Source: Streptomyces sp. CB02414
GTDB lineage: Bacteria > Actinomycetota > Actinomycetes > Streptomycetales > Streptomycetaceae
Length of the DNA: 64,000 bases
Direction of reading: 5' to 3'
NCBI RefSeq assembly: GCF_001905385.1
Contig: NZ_LIPF01000002.1
Location: 868,001-932,000 of the forward strand
Of this stretch, positions 62,318 through 64,000 are shown one piece after another. Each line of letters begins with the position of its first letter. The stretch's first letter is position 1. The notes below the pieces were generated by a model, which was given only the letters and a program-made list of their open reading frames with translations, was not told the origin of the DNA and searched no databases. A program made the translations under genes and the position numbers.

Positions 62318-63619
62318 TCAGGCGGCGTTTCCCGAGGGGGTCGAGGTACCTGTGGCGGTCCCCTTGAGGAAGGCGTTCCAGCCGCCGGCCGGCCGCTGCC
62401 CCACCTCGACGGTCCGGAGCTTGGCGAGCACCTCGGGCTTCTGCACGTCCAGCCAGTCGGTGAACTGGCGGAAGGAGACGAGCCGGATGTCCTCGCCCTT
62501 CTCCCTTTCCCTGGCGATGTGCTTGAGGACGTTCTCTACGGCGTCCATGTAGATGCCGCCGTTCCACTCCTCGAAGTGGTTGCCGATGAAGAAAGGCGCC
62601 CGATTCGTCTCGTATGCCCGCTTGAAGCCGGATATGTAGGCGTTCGTGGCCTGTTCGCGCCAGCCGGGGTAGTTGTGGGCGGGCGCCTTGGTGGAGTTGA
62701 CGGACTGGTTGGCGAGGATGTTGTAGTCCATCGAGAGCACCTCGAAGGAGTGCCCGGGGAAAGGTATCTGCTGCAACGGCAGGTCCCAGATACCGTCCTT
62801 CTTCGCCGGCCACACCTGACGGCCGCCGGGCGAGGAGGCGTCGTAGCGCCAGCCCAGCTCGCGGGCGGTGGGCAGCAGGTTGTCCTGGCCGAGGAGGCAG
62901 GGCGTGCGGCCGCCGACCAGTTCCTTGTCGTAGTCGAAGGGCAGGGCGGGCAGGTCGGTCCAGCCGCTGTTGGTCTTCCACTCCTTGACGAAGGACTTCG
63001 CCTGGTCGATCTCGCTGCGCCACTGCGCCGGCGTCCAGTTGCCGACGCTGCCGCCGCCCGCGCAGAAGTGCCCGTTGAAGTGGGTGCCGATCTCGTGGCC
63101 GTCCAGCCAGGCCCGGCGCACGCCTGCGAGGGTGTCCTTGATGTGGGCGTCGGTGAGGTAGCCGATGTCCGAGGCGCCGCGCGGGTTGTTCGGCGGGTCG
63201 TAGAGGCGCTTCTTCGACTCGGGCAGCAGGTACAGCCCGGAGAGGAAGAAGGTCATGTGCGCGCCGTGCTCCCGGGCGAGGTCGAGGAAGCGCGGGAAGA
63301 GCCCGTTGCCGACCTCCCCCGCCCCGTCCCAGGAGAAGACGACGAACTGCGGCGGCGTCTGCCCCGGCTCCAGCGGCACGGGCGCGTCCGGCTGGTGGGG
63401 CTGCTTGCCGGTGTACGACGTCGAACCGTCCCCGATGGGCTTGGCGGGGGCCTTCTCGCTGCCGGAAGGCGACGGCTTCCCGGAACCGCCGGCCGAGTGC
63501 GAGCCGTCCGACGACGGGTGGGAGCCGGTACCGCAGCCCGCGAGCCCGACGGCGGCCGCGGCCCCCGCGCCGAGTCCGAGCATCCCCCTGCGGGTGAGAG
63601 TGCGGGTGGAAGTGCGCAT
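62318..63619 (-). CDS. Polysaccharide-deacetylase-like Tat lipoprotein
   Basis: 433 residues from the ATG at 63617-63619 (GAGG upstream; a GTG six codons earlier, at 63637, is also possible). Twin-arginine-like TRRGMLGLG and lipobox AGC (Cys29), then a Ser/Pro/Gly linker. NodB-type motifs: FSWDGAGE (metal Asp) and GTHFNGH (two His). A long insert with FIGNHFEEWNGG follows the core. Predicted surface carbohydrate esterase or a relative that binds rather than cleaves. A 17-base inverted repeat covers its start region. Confidence 0.85.
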   Translation of the reverse strand: MRTSTRTLTRRGMLGLGAGAAAAVGLAGCGTGSHPSSDGSHSAGGSGKPSPSGSEKAPAKPIGDGSTSYTGKQPHQPDAPVPLEPGQTPPQFVVFSWDGAGEVGNGLFPRFLDLAREHGAHMTFFLSGLYLLPESKKRLYDPPNNPRGASDIGYLTDAHIKDTLAGVRRAWLDGHEIGTHFNGHFCAGGGSVGNWTPAQWRSEIDQAKSFVKEWKTNSGWTDLPALPFDYDKELVGGRTPCLLGQDNLLPTARELGWRYDASSPGGRQVWPAKKDGIWDLPLQQIPFPGHSFEVLSMDYNILANQSVNSTKAPAHNYPGWREQATNAYISGFKRAYETNRAPFFIGNHFEEWNGGIYMDAVENVLKHIAREREKGEDIRLVSFRQFTDWLDVQKPEVLAKLRTVEVGQRPAGGWNAFLKGTATGTSTPSGNAA

Positions 63620-63627
63620 CGCAACCT

Positions 63628-63676
63628 CGTTCGTCACGTCCTCTGGTGGTCACTAGGTGAGAGGACGTGACGAACG
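63628..63676 (-). promoter_or_regulatory. Perfect 17-base inverted repeat at the deacetylase start
   Basis: Positions 63628-63644 are the exact complement of 63660-63676 with a 15-base spacer. The left arm covers the alternative GTG start and ends 9 bases before the ATG. In the mRNA it would form a strong hairpin next to the ribosome site; in DNA it could be an operator. Confidence 0.65.
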
Positions 63677-63739
63677 TGCGGGTTCCGGAAATTTGTGCGG
63701 ATTGCGTGACGGGAAGTCAGGCGGGGGGCAGGCGGGGGG

Positions 63740-64000
63740 TCAGGCCCCGTACGCCTTGCCCTGCTGCCCCTTGACCGGCTTGGCGCCGGCGAGGAGGTGG
63801 GCGGGAACGAGGTCGCGGGCCGGCTCGGTGTAGCCGACGGAGACGATGCGGTCGCCCCGGTACGTGAACGTCGTCAGGGACGCCAGCGTGCACTGCCGCT
63901 TGCGCGGGTCGTGCCACAGGCGCCGCCGCTCGACGTACGAGCGCAGGATCCAGATCGGCAGCTGGTGGCTGACGACCACGGCCTCGTGCCCGCGCGCCCG
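63740..64000 (-). CDS. Histidine phosphatase family protein (C-terminal part, cut by window)
   Basis: Frame open at the right edge, 86 residues visible, ending GQQGKAYGA. HEAVVVSHQLPIWI contains the second catalytic His of the phosphoglycerate-mutase-like fold. The N-terminal RHG motif lies outside the window. Probably a phosphatase rather than true phosphoglycerate mutase. Confidence 0.82.
   Translation of the reverse strand, partial: RARGHEAVVVSHQLPIWILRSYVERRRLWHDPRKRQCTLASLTTFTYRGDRIVSVGYTEPARDLVPAHLLAGAKPVKGQQGKAYGA

Overview
The window is about 72% GC (estimated by eye), has the codon bias of a streptomycete, and contains futalosine-pathway menaquinone genes, Tad pilus genes and several receptor-type Ser/Thr kinases. 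It looks like a Streptomyces chromosome core segment. From memory, unverified, the gene order resembles the SCO4470-SCO4527 stretch of S. coelicolor read backwards.

Layout. 1-3540: Tad/Flp pilus genes on the minus strand (tadB cut by the window edge, tadA, a TadZ-like ATPase, a CpaB-like SAF protein). 4041-24031: accessory, secretion-related region. It holds a lipoprotein, a large duplicated-domain membrane protein, a GntR regulator with small partner ORFs, WXG100-like small proteins, two large helical/hydrophobic WXG-like proteins with probable partner genes, and a 1547-residue EssC/EccC-type FtsK ATPase. No other type VII core gene is visible. 24077-28268: two receptor kinases. 28354-29202: mqnA. 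29495-29698: cold-shock gene with long leader and a strong terminator. 29844-38556: methyltransferase and a fatty-acid block (acyl-CoA ligase, thiolase, FabG-like reductase, MaoC-like protein, TetR regulators with clear palindromic operators, quinone oxidoreductase). 38678-40220: amino-acid/cystine-type symporter preceded by an unlisted Cys-containing leader peptide. 40364-49066: DUF4229-like protein, GNAT, UdgX-type glycosylase, and menaquinone genes mqnE, mqnM, mqnP and mqnL with an Lrp regulator. Between mqnP and mqnM sits an XRE/DUF397 island. 49143-56414: small membrane protein, two copies (opposite strands) of a two-gene module whose partners share a short Gly/Asn-rich motif, a lectin-tailed kinase, and DoxX/cupin/LysR and double-MerR genes. 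56545-57945: a free-standing condensation-fold protein. 57976-62251: cytochrome c maturation operon resA-ccdA-resB-ccsB. 62318-64000: a polysaccharide-deacetylase-like lipoprotein and the end of a histidine-phosphatase gene.

Functionally, the mqn genes and the cytochrome c maturation genes together serve the respiratory chain. The 29.8-36.3 kb block is lipid metabolism under TetR control. The two regions that look least described are the type VII-like locus (4-24 kb) and the duplicated motif-sharing pair (49.5-50.3 kb and 55.4-56.4 kb). The arrangement of the latter resembles signalling by homotypic, possibly amyloid-like, motifs carried by adjacent genes.
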